A DNA stretch of 32,278 nt, taken from Methanosarcinaceae archaeon. Lineage in GTDB: Archaea > Halobacteriota > Methanosarcinia > Methanosarcinales > Methanosarcinaceae. Positions 17,789 through 26,709 of the stretch are shown here, piece after piece. The notes under the pieces were generated by a model. It saw only the letters and a program-made list of their open reading frames with translations, was not told the DNA's origin and made no database searches. A program made the translations under genes and the position numbers. Every line of letters starts with the position of its first letter. The stretch's first letter is position 1. The stretch covers positions 1 through 32,278 of the forward strand of contig JAFGCK010000061.1 of NCBI GenBank assembly GCA_016932675.1. The letters are read 5' to 3'.

Positions 17789-18718
17789 CTAAAGTCCCCG
17801 CATATCCGCAAACTCACGAATTATCATTTCTGATAGCTCCATGCTGACATCCACCGACTTCATCATAGTATCAGTATGCAGCACTTTGCAGCCAATCTCC
17901 TCAAAGGCATCAGCTTCCATGGTATCCTGCGCGTCTGTAATAAAAGTATCCAGGAATTCCCCATAGTAAGAAGCAACACCTGCAGACGATACCTCGATTC
18001 CCTTTGCATGCATGAGCTTCCCGGCAGGTCCGCTCACGGGTTCTGTTCCGATGATAGGACTTACAGCAATGACCTTCTTCTTCCTGAGGATATCAACCAT
18101 GCCCGGAAGTCCTATTATCGGACCAATGCTTGTTATCGGATTGCTTGGCCCGATGAGCACTTCGTCATCGTTCTCAAGTGCGAGCAATACGGCAGGCGAT
18201 ATGGCGGCACTGTCAATGCCTTCCTGGAACACGTCAAGCACTTCAGGCTCTCCTCGCCTGCCGATCCAGAAATCCTGGAAATGCATTTTCCCCCCTGGTG
18301 TGACAATTATTGTAGATACAGGGTCGTCCGACATGGGCAGGATCTTTGCCTTTATCCCCATTGATCCCGATAATTTCATGGTCGCTTCAGATAGTGTATG
18401 ACCTTCCCTGAGATGGTCCGAGCGCATTATATGGGTAGCCCGGTCAAGGTCACCAAGCATCATCCTCTCACTGTGTCCCAGTGACTTCATGGCCTCATGG
18501 GTCCGGAAAGTGTCACCTTCAATGCCCCACCATTTTTTCAGGTCGATCTGATCTGAAAAAAGATAAAGGACAGTGTCAATATCAGGTGTCACAAGGTTAC
18601 CGGAGACCCAGAGGTCCTCTGCAGTATTCACCACGACAGTGATGTCCTGTTCAGGGATCGCTCTGCGAAGTCCGTTCAACAATTTTGGTGTGCCTGTCCC
18701 GCCTGAGAAGATGATCAT
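17789..18718 (-). CDS. cofD: 2-phospho-L-lactate transferase (F420 biosynthesis)
   Basis: CofD joins the activated phospholactate (or phosphoenolpyruvate) moiety to the deazaflavin Fo, giving F420-0, the hydride carrier of methanogenesis. From ATG 18718 the protein has 309 residues and begins MIIFSGGTGTPKLLNGL, the canonical CofD opening and nucleotide-binding loop; GGTG six bases before supports this start. The longer open frame upstream encodes a hydrophobic run without homology and would overlap mutS. Other family blocks are NTAEDLWVSGNLVTPDIDT and GPSNPITSIGPII. It is divergent from mutS over a shared 169-bp intergenic region. Confidence 0.93.
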   Translation of the reverse strand: MIIFSGGTGTPKLLNGLRRAIPEQDITVVVNTAEDLWVSGNLVTPDIDTVLYLFSDQIDLKKWWGIEGDTFRTHEAMKSLGHSERMMLGDLDRATHIMRSDHLREGHTLSEATMKLSGSMGIKAKILPMSDDPVSTIIVTPGGKMHFQDFWIGRRGEPEVLDVFQEGIDSAAISPAVLLALENDDEVLIGPSNPITSIGPIIGLPGMVDILRKKKVIAVSPIIGTEPVSGPAGKLMHAKGIEVSSAGVASYYGEFLDTFITDAQDTMEADAFEEIGCKVLHTDTMMKSVDVSMELSEMIIREFADMRGL

Positions 18719-18849
18719 TGTTTTCACCGCAGCAGATCGAATCAGCTGTACGTCAGAACGTATCCAAACAATAAAAAAGATGTTGAGAACATAGGTTTTA
18801 AGAGTCTTCTCTGAAGTATTTTGACAATGCAAACACAAAAATACTAACA

Positions 18850-18864
18850 CCCAGATAATCTGGG
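18850..18864. promoter_or_regulatory. Hairpin/palindrome before mutS
   Basis: CCCAGA (18850-18855) and TCTGGG (18859-18864) form a perfect inverted repeat with a TAA centre, followed by a run of seven A, 23 nt before the mutS ATG. It could be a protein-binding site or an RNA hairpin in the leader. Confidence 0.35.
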
Positions 18865-18887
18865 AAAAAAACATTCTATCGATCACT

Positions 18888-21545
18888 ATGAAACAGATGA
18901 CCCCTGCCATGCAGCAGTACTACGCTGCCAAGGAAGATCATAAGGATGCCCTCATATTCTTCAGGATGGGGGATTTTTACGAGTCCTTCGGAGAGGACGC
19001 AAAGACCATTGCCAGGGAACTGGAGATAACCCTTACCACCAGAGGAAGAGGAAAAGATGGAAAGGAGATGCCACTGGCCGGTATTCCATATCATGCCATT
19101 GACAACTATCTTCCCAGGCTCATAAAGAAAGGGTACAAGGTAGCCATCTGCGAGCAGCTTGAAGACCCGAAGCAGGCTAAGGGAGTTGTCAAGCGCGGTG
19201 TAGTGAGGATTGTGACTCCCGGTACTGCGATGGACTCCTCCATGTTCGAGGATGCATCCAACAATTACCTCATGGCCCTGTGTGGAGAGGAGCAAGACTT
19301 CGGCCTTGCTTTTCTGGACATATCCACCGGGGAGTTCCTGACCACGCAGCTGACGGACAGCGCGCCCTACGACCGGATAGCCAGCGAGGCCGCCCGTATG
19401 GGACCCTCCGAGTGCATCATGCCGCCGTCCATGCTTGCGAACGAGCGGCTTGTGCAACGCCTGAGGGAACTGAAGCTCATTATCCATGACTACGATGAGT
19501 GTGCCTTTGAAGAGGGAACTGCAGACAAAGTGCTCACCGGCCATTTCAATGTACCCACCCTGGAAGGCATGGGGTGCAGTGATCTGCCGCTTGCGGTATC
19601 GTCTGCAGGGGCAGCACTGGGGTACGCGTTTGATACACAGATGCGGGAGCTCTCCCATGTACAGCAGCTAAAGACCTATTTCGATTCCGAGTTCATGGTG
19701 CTTGACGCCATTACCCTGCGCAATCTGGAGATCGTGAAGAACGTCCGGGGAGAGGGGAATGATTCCACACTTTTGCATGTGCTGGATGACACAAGGACAC
19801 CCATGGGCAGCAGGCTTCTTCAGAAATGGCTCCTCAAACCCCTGATCTCGGTCGATGGTATCAATGACAGGCTGGATGCTGTTGCCGAACTTGAAGCAAA
19901 CACACTTGTGCGCTTTGACCTCAGGTCACACCTTTCCAGGGTACGTGACATGGAAAGGCTGGTTGGCAGGGTGATGTATGGGAACTCCAATGCAAGGGAC
20001 CTGATCTCGCTTAAAAGGTCTCTTGAATCCGTACCCCTGATCCTGGAGTCACTTAAAGGATGTTCTGATCCGGTCCTCCTGAAGCATATAGGCTCAGAAC
20101 TTTCCTCATTCACCGAACTCAAAGAGCTGGCCGGCCTGATAGACAGGGCCATCGTTGACGAGCCGCCCGTGAGTGTAAGGGACGGAGGCATGATAAAGCA
20201 AGGCTACAACGAAAGGCTGGACGAGCTTAAAAGCATGTCAAAGGACGGTAAACGCTGGATAGCAGAGTTTCAGCAGAAAGAGCGTGAACGGACCGGTATC
20301 AAGTCGCTCAAGGTAGGATATAACAAGGTATTCGGTTACTACCTTGAGGTTACCAGGGCCAATATATCCCAGGTGCCGGATGACTACATCCGCAAGCAGA
20401 CCATGACCAACGCCGAAAGGTTCTACACTCCCCAGCTAAAGGAGCGGGAGAGCGATATACTGTCTGCAGACGATAAGTCGACTGCCCTTGAATATGAGCT
20501 GCTCTGCGGGATAAACTCCACTGTGGCGTCCCATGCACAAAAGCTGCAGAGCACCGCATACCTGATAGGCATGCTGGATGTTCTGACCAACCTTGCGGAG
20601 ATTGCAGCAAATAATAACTACGTGCGTCCGGCCATCACCAGCGACTGCAGGCTGCTGATCCGGGACGGAAGGCATCCCGTTGTGGAGAATTCAACTCCGG
20701 GAGGATTTGTTCCAAACGACACAGACATGGACTGCCAGACCAATCAGTTCATACTCATCACCGGACCGAACATGGCAGGTAAGTCCACATACATGCGCCA
20801 GATAGCCATGATCGTGATAATGGCACAGTCCGGCTCCTTCGTGCCGGCATCCCATGCATCCATCGGTATCGTCGACCGTGTGTTCACAAGGGTCGGGGCC
20901 TTTGACGACCTTGCAAGCGGGCAGAGTACCTTCATGGTCGAGATGGTGGAGCTTGCCAACATCCTGAACAACGCGACCCCTAAAAGCCTGGTGCTGCTGG
21001 ACGAGGTTGGCAGGGGCACCAGCACCTACGACGGTTACAGTATCGCAAAGGCAGTGGTGGAGTACATCCACAACAAGGGGCGTGTGGGTGTCAGATCCCT
21101 CTTCGCTACCCACTACCACCAGCTCACGGAAATCGCCGGCACATTGAAAAGGGTGAAGAACTTTCATATCGCAGTAAAGGAGGAGGGGGATGAACTGGTG
21201 TTCCTCAGAAAGATCGTACCCGGTGCAACCGATAAGAGCTACGGCATCCATGTGGCAAGGATCGCAGGTGTTCCACACAATGTCACCAGCAGGGCAAAGG
21301 AGATACTTGAGGATATCGAGAGCGGAAGCACCATACCCATGAGTGATAACAGAACAGGGAAGAAACACCGCAGCAGTGCCAGATATACCCAGGTGATCCT
21401 CTTTGACCGGAATGCTTCCGACGGGGAGCAGGAAACACACCCTGTCATCGAAGAACTCAGGTCGATGGACATAGACTCAATGACACCGCTGGAAGCGCTG
21501 AACAGGCTTAACGAGATAAAGACCAGGCTCTCAGGGAATAAGTGA
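18888..21545 (+). CDS. mutS: DNA mismatch repair protein MutS
   Basis: The 885-residue protein is a full-length bacterial-type MutS. The mismatch-wedge Phe-X-Glu is F30-Y31-E32 in FFRMGDFYESF. Connector, lever and clamp regions follow (about 130-560), then the ABC-type ATPase with Walker A GPNMAGKST at 626-634, Walker B LVLLDEVGRGTS (about 698-709) and ATHYHQ. The C-terminal ~70 residues are a typical dimerisation tail. MutS recognises mispairs and recruits MutL. Most archaea lack MutS-MutL and use EndoMS/NucS instead; Methanosarcinales are thought to have acquired the pair from bacteria. There is no clear Shine-Dalgarno site; ATG at 18888 or at codon 4 are both possible. Confidence 0.95.
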   Translation: MKQMTPAMQQYYAAKEDHKDALIFFRMGDFYESFGEDAKTIARELEITLTTRGRGKDGKEMPLAGIPYHAIDNYLPRLIKKGYKVAICEQLEDPKQAKGVVKRGVVRIVTPGTAMDSSMFEDASNNYLMALCGEEQDFGLAFLDISTGEFLTTQLTDSAPYDRIASEAARMGPSECIMPPSMLANERLVQRLRELKLIIHDYDECAFEEGTADKVLTGHFNVPTLEGMGCSDLPLAVSSAGAALGYAFDTQMRELSHVQQLKTYFDSEFMVLDAITLRNLEIVKNVRGEGNDSTLLHVLDDTRTPMGSRLLQKWLLKPLISVDGINDRLDAVAELEANTLVRFDLRSHLSRVRDMERLVGRVMYGNSNARDLISLKRSLESVPLILESLKGCSDPVLLKHIGSELSSFTELKELAGLIDRAIVDEPPVSVRDGGMIKQGYNERLDELKSMSKDGKRWIAEFQQKERERTGIKSLKVGYNKVFGYYLEVTRANISQVPDDYIRKQTMTNAERFYTPQLKERESDILSADDKSTALEYELLCGINSTVASHAQKLQSTAYLIGMLDVLTNLAEIAANNNYVRPAITSDCRLLIRDGRHPVVENSTPGGFVPNDTDMDCQTNQFILITGPNMAGKSTYMRQIAMIVIMAQSGSFVPASHASIGIVDRVFTRVGAFDDLASGQSTFMVEMVELANILNNATPKSLVLLDEVGRGTSTYDGYSIAKAVVEYIHNKGRVGVRSLFATHYHQLTEIAGTLKRVKNFHIAVKEEGDELVFLRKIVPGATDKSYGIHVARIAGVPHNVTSRAKEILEDIESGSTIPMSDNRTGKKHRSSARYTQVILFDRNASDGEQETHPVIEELRSMDIDSMTPLEALNRLNEIKTRLSGNK

Positions 21546-21576
21546 ACGAGGGGGGTGCTGAATATATCCATCAGCC

Positions 21577-22767
21577 TCATTTACCCGACATTATTCCTGA
21601 CGATACTTTTCTTTGTAATATGGCCCAGGCAGTCAGCACAAGAGCACCGCAGCTTAAGGCAATGATCCCCAGTATCTGTATGCGGTCCATCCATTCCTGG
21701 GAAGCCAGCCACATGCCCACAGCTCCGAGAGTGAAGTAGGTGAATATCAATAAAGAGGATGCTGCACCTGCATCCCTTTTCACCTGTTCAAGCACGAGAT
21801 GATTGCTTGGCGGCCTGCTGATCCCTATGGAATATGTTATCATGGCCATTGGTACGGCAAAGCTCCACGGACCATGCCGGCCGGCAGCAAGAATAAGCAT
21901 CCCTCCAAGCAGTATTCCTGCAAAACCGCCGGTCATCAGGTACCTGGAATCCATCCATTGTGTCAGTTTCAGGAATGATATCGAACCGGTCATCAGTGCC
22001 AGGGCATTGAAAGCAAAGAAATAACTGAAATTCTGCTCGCTCAGGCCGAATCCATTGATATACAGGGCAGAAGACCCGGCGATGAAACTGTATAACGGCA
22101 AAAGGCTTACGGACATCACAAGGACCATAACAACGTAATTCCTGTTGAGCAAGAGGTCCCCATAGGAATGCATGACCTTTGTGAGAGGGGTTGTTGACAT
22201 TTCCTTGAGCGTTTCCGGTGTTCTGAGGACGCCCATAAGACCCAGCACGCCCATAAGACCCTGGGTGAAGAAGATCCAGTGCCATGAAAGAAAGACCAGT
22301 ATCCACCCTCCCACTATAGGAGCGAACATGGGAGCCAGCGCCATGATGATAGCGATATAGGTAAGTGCTCTCTCCCGTTCCTTGCCTGAGAAGATATCCC
22401 TGGTCATTGCCATTGAAAGGGACGCACTGGCAGCAGCTCCTGCAGCCTGCAGTATGCGGGATGCTATCAATGTGGCCGCACTGTCCGCCACTGCGCAGAG
22501 CATGCTGGCAATAATATAAAGTGAGATACCTGCGATCAGAGGTTTCCTGCGTCCGTGTCTGTCCGAGATGGGACCGTAGAAAAGCAGGAAAAAACCATAT
22601 GTTACGAAAAAAACGATGAGGATAAGATTGACCACCGAAAGGGGCTGGTCCCATGTAACGGCAAGGGAAGGGATCGCCGGCAGGATCATATCCGTAGAAA
22701 ATGCCGGAAAGGCCGTCAGAAGTGCCAGTAAAGGCACCATATTTTTAAATTCTGCCGTTCTATGCAT
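21577..22767 (-). CDS. MFS drug-efflux transporter (Bcr/CflA type)
   Basis: The 396-residue protein has about twelve hydrophobic segments and the DHA1 signature between TM2 and TM3 (YGPISDRHGRRKPLIAG, about 64-80). It most resembles the Bcr/CflA drug-resistance subfamily (FSTDMILPAIPSLA near the N-terminus). It should export small hydrophobic compounds by proton antiport; the substrate cannot be told. AAGGG lies about six bases before the ATG. The gene sits on the opposite strand between mutS and mutL, which are usually adjacent, so it probably entered after that pair was in place. Confidence 0.88.
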   Translation of the reverse strand: MHRTAEFKNMVPLLALLTAFPAFSTDMILPAIPSLAVTWDQPLSVVNLILIVFFVTYGFFLLFYGPISDRHGRRKPLIAGISLYIIASMLCAVADSAATLIASRILQAAGAAASASLSMAMTRDIFSGKERERALTYIAIIMALAPMFAPIVGGWILVFLSWHWIFFTQGLMGVLGLMGVLRTPETLKEMSTTPLTKVMHSYGDLLLNRNYVVMVLVMSVSLLPLYSFIAGSSALYINGFGLSEQNFSYFFAFNALALMTGSISFLKLTQWMDSRYLMTGGFAGILLGGMLILAAGRHGPWSFAVPMAMITYSIGISRPPSNHLVLEQVKRDAGAASSLLIFTYFTLGAVGMWLASQEWMDRIQILGIIALSCGALVLTAWAILQRKVSSGIMSGK

Positions 22768-22920
22768 CTTAACCCTTCAGTTCCAATGCTGTTCCCAAAA
22801 AGCATGAACAGATATAACACTTATTGATAGTACATCCATACACATTATCTGACCAGGGAAAATCATTGTGTTTCCTGGCACCTCTCAGGAAAAGCTGCGG
22901 GGCCAGAGAGAAGGAAGGAA

Positions 22921-24813
22921 ATGAGAATGACAGACAAAGCATGTGATATTTCAGTTTCCGGGATAAGGATACTTGACGAGTCCACCATCAATAAGATAGC
23001 AGCCGGGGAAGTAATAGAGAGGCCTGCTTCTGTGGTCAAGGAACTTCTGGATAATTCCATTGACGCACATGCCACCGATATTCGAGTGGAAATAGAGGGG
23101 TCCGGCGCGAAAAATATCACTGTTATTGACAATGGTACCGGGATGAGCCATAAGGATGCTTCCCTGGCCTTCCAGAAGCACGCCACAAGCAAGATCAGCA
23201 CCATCGAGGACCTCAATAGGGTCATGACCCTGGGTTTCAGGGGAGAGGCCCTGGCATCCATCGCCTCGGTCGCAAAGGTTGAGATGATCACCAGGCAGGA
23301 AAAGGACATATCGGGAACAAAGGTCCTCGTCGACAGCAGCGGCCTGAAGAATATCTCGTCTGCCGGCTCAGCTGTGGGGACTTCGATATCCGTGAAAGAC
23401 CTTTTCTATACGACACCAGCCCGCAGGAAATATCTCAAAAGCATGAGGACCGAGCTTGCCCATATAACCGATGTTGTGACAAGACATGCGATATCACACC
23501 CGGATATCTCTTTTACACTTATAAGCGAAGGGAAGGTGATCATCAGGTCACCGACTTCGCATGATCTTCTGGACGCTATCGTCCACCTGTACGGTGCGGA
23601 TGTTGCCCGCCTGCTCATTCCGCTGGAGTTCAGGTCCGATCCTGTATCCATCTCGGGGTATATCTCAAAGCCGGAACTCAGCAGAAGCGGAAATGACCTG
23701 CAGGCCTTTTTCATCAATAACAGGAGCATATCATCCAAACTGATCGGCAATGCGGTAAGGCTTGGATATTACACCCTGCTCCCAAAGGGAAGGTACCCTG
23801 CAGCCTTCCTGAAGTTCACGATAGACCCGATGAACGTGGATGTCAACGTACATCCCACTAAAAAGGAAGTAAGACTGAGCCATGAAAAAGAGATAGGATC
23901 TGCCATAATCACTGCTGTAGAGCAGGCCCTTGCATCAACCATCCTTGTCCCCGGGGCAAGGATAAAGAAAAGGGATAGTGCTGTCCAGTCGACCATTTTC
24001 TCATCGGGGGAAAGTGTATCCCCAGCTGAAGAAAAAGACGCTGAGACACCGGAAGGATCATATCCTGATGATGATAAGCTGTTCCTGATTGCAGGAAAAG
24101 AAGAAAGTAAGAACACCGTGCTTGAGACCAGGGAGGCATACCATTACCCTCCAAAGGATACCCAGAGACGATTAAAGAGGAGTGAGAGGCTTCAGCTGCA
24201 GCATGATACACAGGATCATCCTGAACGAACTCCCCTGAATACTGATGATATTAAGATATACGGCCAGTTCGCAGACCTCTATCTTATAATAGAGACAGAA
24301 GGAAAAATTGTAATGATCGACCAGCATGCTGCACATGAGCGTGTCATGTACGAGGAGGTGCTGAGAATGAAGGAACTGAGCTGGCAGGAACTGATAACCC
24401 CGGTGACGCTGGATCTGAGCACAAAGGAGAAAGCTATAATGGGGGATTACATTCCCTCCCTGGAAAAGATGGGGTTTGCAATATCCGAGTTCGGACCTAA
24501 CAGCTATGTGGTTACCACCATCCCCAGCATATTCGGGAAACTCGAGGACACGGACGTGATACATGATATCATATCGGACCTTCTCTCCCAGGGGAGGGTT
24601 AAAGAGGATACCGAAGTTTACGACCGCCTCTGCAGCACCATGGCCTGCCGGGCAGCCATTAAGGCCGGGGCGGTTTGCGATCCCGAACAGATGCGCGAAC
24701 TCATCAGGCAGCTTATGCTGTGCGAGAATCCCTATACATGTCCCCATGGCCGGCCTACTATGATCTCGTTCACAAAGGACCAGCTGGGGCGCATGTTCGG
24801 GAGAACCGGCTGA
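22921..24813 (+). CDS. mutL: DNA mismatch repair protein MutL
   Basis: The 630-residue MutL has the GHKL ATPase motifs (ELLDNSIDA at 41-49, DNGTGM at 70-75, TLGFRGEAL at 103-111), a transducer domain to about 330, a disordered acidic linker (about 340-440) and a C-terminal domain. That domain has the nicking-endonuclease motif DQHAAHERVMYEE starting at residue 467, an ACR motif, and CPHGRP near 607. It is thus an endonuclease-type MutL, as expected where there is no MutH. AAGGAA abuts the first ATG and is eight bases before the ATG at codon 3 (22927), so translation may start at the latter. Confidence 0.95.
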   Translation: MRMTDKACDISVSGIRILDESTINKIAAGEVIERPASVVKELLDNSIDAHATDIRVEIEGSGAKNITVIDNGTGMSHKDASLAFQKHATSKISTIEDLNRVMTLGFRGEALASIASVAKVEMITRQEKDISGTKVLVDSSGLKNISSAGSAVGTSISVKDLFYTTPARRKYLKSMRTELAHITDVVTRHAISHPDISFTLISEGKVIIRSPTSHDLLDAIVHLYGADVARLLIPLEFRSDPVSISGYISKPELSRSGNDLQAFFINNRSISSKLIGNAVRLGYYTLLPKGRYPAAFLKFTIDPMNVDVNVHPTKKEVRLSHEKEIGSAIITAVEQALASTILVPGARIKKRDSAVQSTIFSSGESVSPAEEKDAETPEGSYPDDDKLFLIAGKEESKNTVLETREAYHYPPKDTQRRLKRSERLQLQHDTQDHPERTPLNTDDIKIYGQFADLYLIIETEGKIVMIDQHAAHERVMYEEVLRMKELSWQELITPVTLDLSTKEKAIMGDYIPSLEKMGFAISEFGPNSYVVTTIPSIFGKLEDTDVIHDIISDLLSQGRVKEDTEVYDRLCSTMACRAAIKAGAVCDPEQMRELIRQLMLCENPYTCPHGRPTMISFTKDQLGRMFGRTG

Positions 24814-24854
24814 GCTAGGTAAATTTTAAAAATATTGAGGACAATTGACCTGAG

Positions 24855-25871
24855 ATGATCGACCCGGTAAACAAATCCAGGATTCCCGATGAATGGTTTG
24901 AGCGCTCAAAATTACCCCGTAATGAACTGGAAAAAGGTATAATGAGCGGGATGCTTGTCTTGCTGAGCGATGGCTCCGTATTGAAAAGGGGATATACTAC
25001 CGGGACAACAGCGGCCCTTGCTGCAAAGGCAGCGGTCCTGTCACTTAAGGAGGACATCACCCACGTTTCTGTCCCTACACCTGTGGGACTGCGTGCCGAG
25101 CTGGACGTGAAGGCAAGCAAAGGACATGCTGTTGCCGTTAAGATGAACAATGACCATGAGTCGGATATCACAAGGGGCCTTGAGTTCGTGGCCGATGCAA
25201 GGGAAGCGGACGATATCCGGGTCTATTCAGGCCAGGGAATAGGTATTGTCACAAGAAGCGGCCTCGAATCCAGGAAAGGACATCCTGCCATTAATCCACG
25301 CCCCATGGAACAGATAAGGGCTTCCATTGCAGAGGGCGTGGAAGAACTCGGACTGAAAGGGGCCGAGGTCACCATATATCTTCCCGGGGGGAGGGAGATC
25401 GCAAAGAAGACACTTAACAGCCGTATCGGCATCATTGACGGCATATCCATACTGGGCACCACGGGTTTCGTTGAGCCCTGGAACGACCACCTTGGGGAGA
25501 TGAAAGGGGATCTTATCCGGGATTCTGACAGGGTGGTGCTCACAACAGGCAGGATAGGCATACGCTATTCTACCATGCTCTTCCCGGACCATACGGTCGT
25601 GCTTGCAGGCAGCCGGATCAGCGAGGCCCTGGAAGCTGCAAAGGGTGATGTTGTAATATGTGGCCTTCCCGGACTTGTGCTCAAGTGGGGCAACCCTGAC
25701 ATGCTCACTGGCAGCGGCTTTGCAACTGTTGTGGAAATGCTTGAACTGGACCCGCAGAACGAGCGTCTGAAAAAAGCCTTTGAGATGGCCGTTGAAAAAG
25801 GCAAAGGTGCCCGTATCGTGGTTGTTGCCAGGGATGGTACCGTGCTGATGGACAGTGGAGAGAGCAAATGA
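24855..25871 (+). CDS. cbiD: Cobalt-precorrin-5B C1-methyltransferase CbiD
   Basis: CbiD methylates C-1 of the corrin ring in the anaerobic B12 pathway using SAM. The 338-residue length fits, and the family signature [16 protein letters not shown] lies at 44-59; [14 protein letters not shown] and the GxPGxxxK-like [11 protein letters not shown] are present near the C-terminus. Archaeal forms carry the N-terminal RIPDEWF extension seen here. It starts 41 nt after mutL and overlaps cbiE by the ATGA arrangement, so the two are translationally coupled. Both act in the cytosol on cobalt-corrin intermediates. Confidence 0.94.
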   Translation: MIDPVNKSRIPDEWFERSKLPRNELEKGIMSGMLVLLSDGSVLKRGYTTGTTAALAAKAAVLSLKEDITHVSVPTPVGLRAELDVKASKGHAVAVKMNNDHESDITRGLEFVADAREADDIRVYSGQGIGIVTRSGLESRKGHPAINPRPMEQIRASIAEGVEELGLKGAEVTIYLPGGREIAKKTLNSRIGIIDGISILGTTGFVEPWNDHLGEMKGDLIRDSDRVVLTTGRIGIRYSTMLFPDHTVVLAGSRISEALEAAKGDVVICGLPGLVLKWGNPDMLTGSGFATVVEMLELDPQNERLKKAFEMAVEKGKGARIVVVARDGTVLMDSGESK

Positions 25872-26458
25872 TAATCGTGGGTGTGGGGGTCGGTCCCGGA
25901 ATGCTGACCCAGGAAGCCATCGGGACAATAAGCAATGCTCCTGTGGTCTATGGCTCTAAAAGGGCCATAGAACTTGCCCGGGAACACATAAGATGCGAAG
26001 CCCACCCCATCAAGAGTTTCAAGAACCTGCACCTTCTGCCTGCCGATGCAGTGATACTTTCCACAGGCGACCCCATGTTCTCCGGATTGGGTAAGTTCGC
26101 AGGAGAGAAAGACAGGGTCATTACGGGCATTTCATCCATACAGGCAGCATGTGCACGTTTTCATGTGGAGATGTCAAACCTTGCCATGATCACAGCCCAC
26201 GGAAGGGACCCTGCGCCTGCAAAAGCGGCCCTGATCAGGGAGCTTGAGATGGGAAAGAATATATTCCTGCTACCTGCTGACAATTTCGGTCCGCAGGAGG
26301 TTGCTGCAATCCTTAAAGAAAGGGGCATTGATGCCAGGATATGCATATATGAGAACATCGGTTATCCTGACGAGCGTGCAGTTATCGGGAGTGTCAGCGA
26401 GCCGCCTCTAAATGAATCCGACATGTACTGCCTGCTGGTCGTCAGACGATCAGAATGA
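25868..26458 (+). CDS. cbiE: Cobalt-precorrin-7 C5-methyltransferase CbiE
   Basis: The 196-residue tetrapyrrole methylase begins [14 protein letters not shown], the SAM-binding loop of the family, and has [13 protein letters not shown] (about 64-76) as the second conserved loop. It is the CbiE-only form; the decarboxylating CbiT partner is not fused and not present in the window. Its ATG overlaps the cbiD stop (ATGA). T tracts follow the stop, so cbiDE likely forms its own unit ahead of the cobalt-transport operon. Confidence 0.93.
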   Translation: MIIVGVGVGPGMLTQEAIGTISNAPVVYGSKRAIELAREHIRCEAHPIKSFKNLHLLPADAVILSTGDPMFSGLGKFAGEKDRVITGISSIQAACARFHVEMSNLAMITAHGRDPAPAKAALIRELEMGKNIFLLPADNFGPQEVAAILKERGIDARICIYENIGYPDERAVIGSVSEPPLNESDMYCLLVVRRSE

Positions 26459-26459
26459 T

Positions 26460-26520
26460 ATTTTTTTCCGCCTGAAGTGACCGGATGTAAATGGTCAAAG
26501 AGTCTTTTTTGGCTTTTTTT
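26460..26520 (+). terminator. T-tract terminator after cbiDE
   Basis: Runs of seven or more T occur at 26460-26467 and 26514-26520, and six at 26505-26510, directly past the cbiE stop. Consecutive U tracts are the usual intrinsic termination signal in archaea. Confidence 0.6.
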
Positions 26521-26575
26521 AATAATTTGATTTGTTTTTTATTATATACATATATAATATTACTATTCACCAAAG

Positions 26576-26601
26576 TAGTATTACTCAGATAAATAATACT
26601 A
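26576..26601. promoter_or_regulatory. Inverted repeat TAGTATTA-N10-TAATACTA
   Basis: Perfect 8-bp arms (26576-26583 and 26594-26601) sit about 110 nt before the cbiM start. The GTATTA/TAATAC half-sites recall the dyads bound by NikR-type nickel/cobalt regulators, but the spacing differs from the E. coli site. Several ACTATT motifs are scattered around it. Confidence 0.45.
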
Positions 26602-26658
26602 TTTACTATTATTACAAGTCGTTATCTTTATGTAGATTCATGATTTATCACCTTTATT

Positions 26659-26678
26659 AAATCAACTATAGTTGATTT
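26659..26678. promoter_or_regulatory. Perfect 20-bp palindrome, cbiM operator candidate
   Basis: The sequence AAATCAACTATAGTTGATTT reads the same on both strands. It overlaps a TATA-like TTTATTAAA (26653-26661) and ends 20 nt before the Shine-Dalgarno site of cbiM, the position expected for a repressor that blocks TBP/TFB or the transcription start. No other copy was noticed in the window. Confidence 0.65.
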
Positions 26679-26709
26679 GATATTTATATTGAAAAGGAAG
26701 GTGATTCAA

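Noticed and set aside
17789-18910. Long reading of cofD starting at 18910
   Set aside because: The first 64 residues are a hydrophobic, non-homologous run that overlaps mutS; the canonical CofD start MIIFSGGTGTPK at 18718 has GGTG before it.
20691-21440. Long minus-strand frame within mutS
   Set aside because: Antisense to the conserved MutS ATPase domain; its His/Cys/Val-rich composition is typical of a shadow frame.
26459-26709. Cobalamin riboswitch before cbiM
   Set aside because: No B12-box-like conserved sequence was seen; the region is A/T-rich with DNA palindromes, which fits protein operators better.
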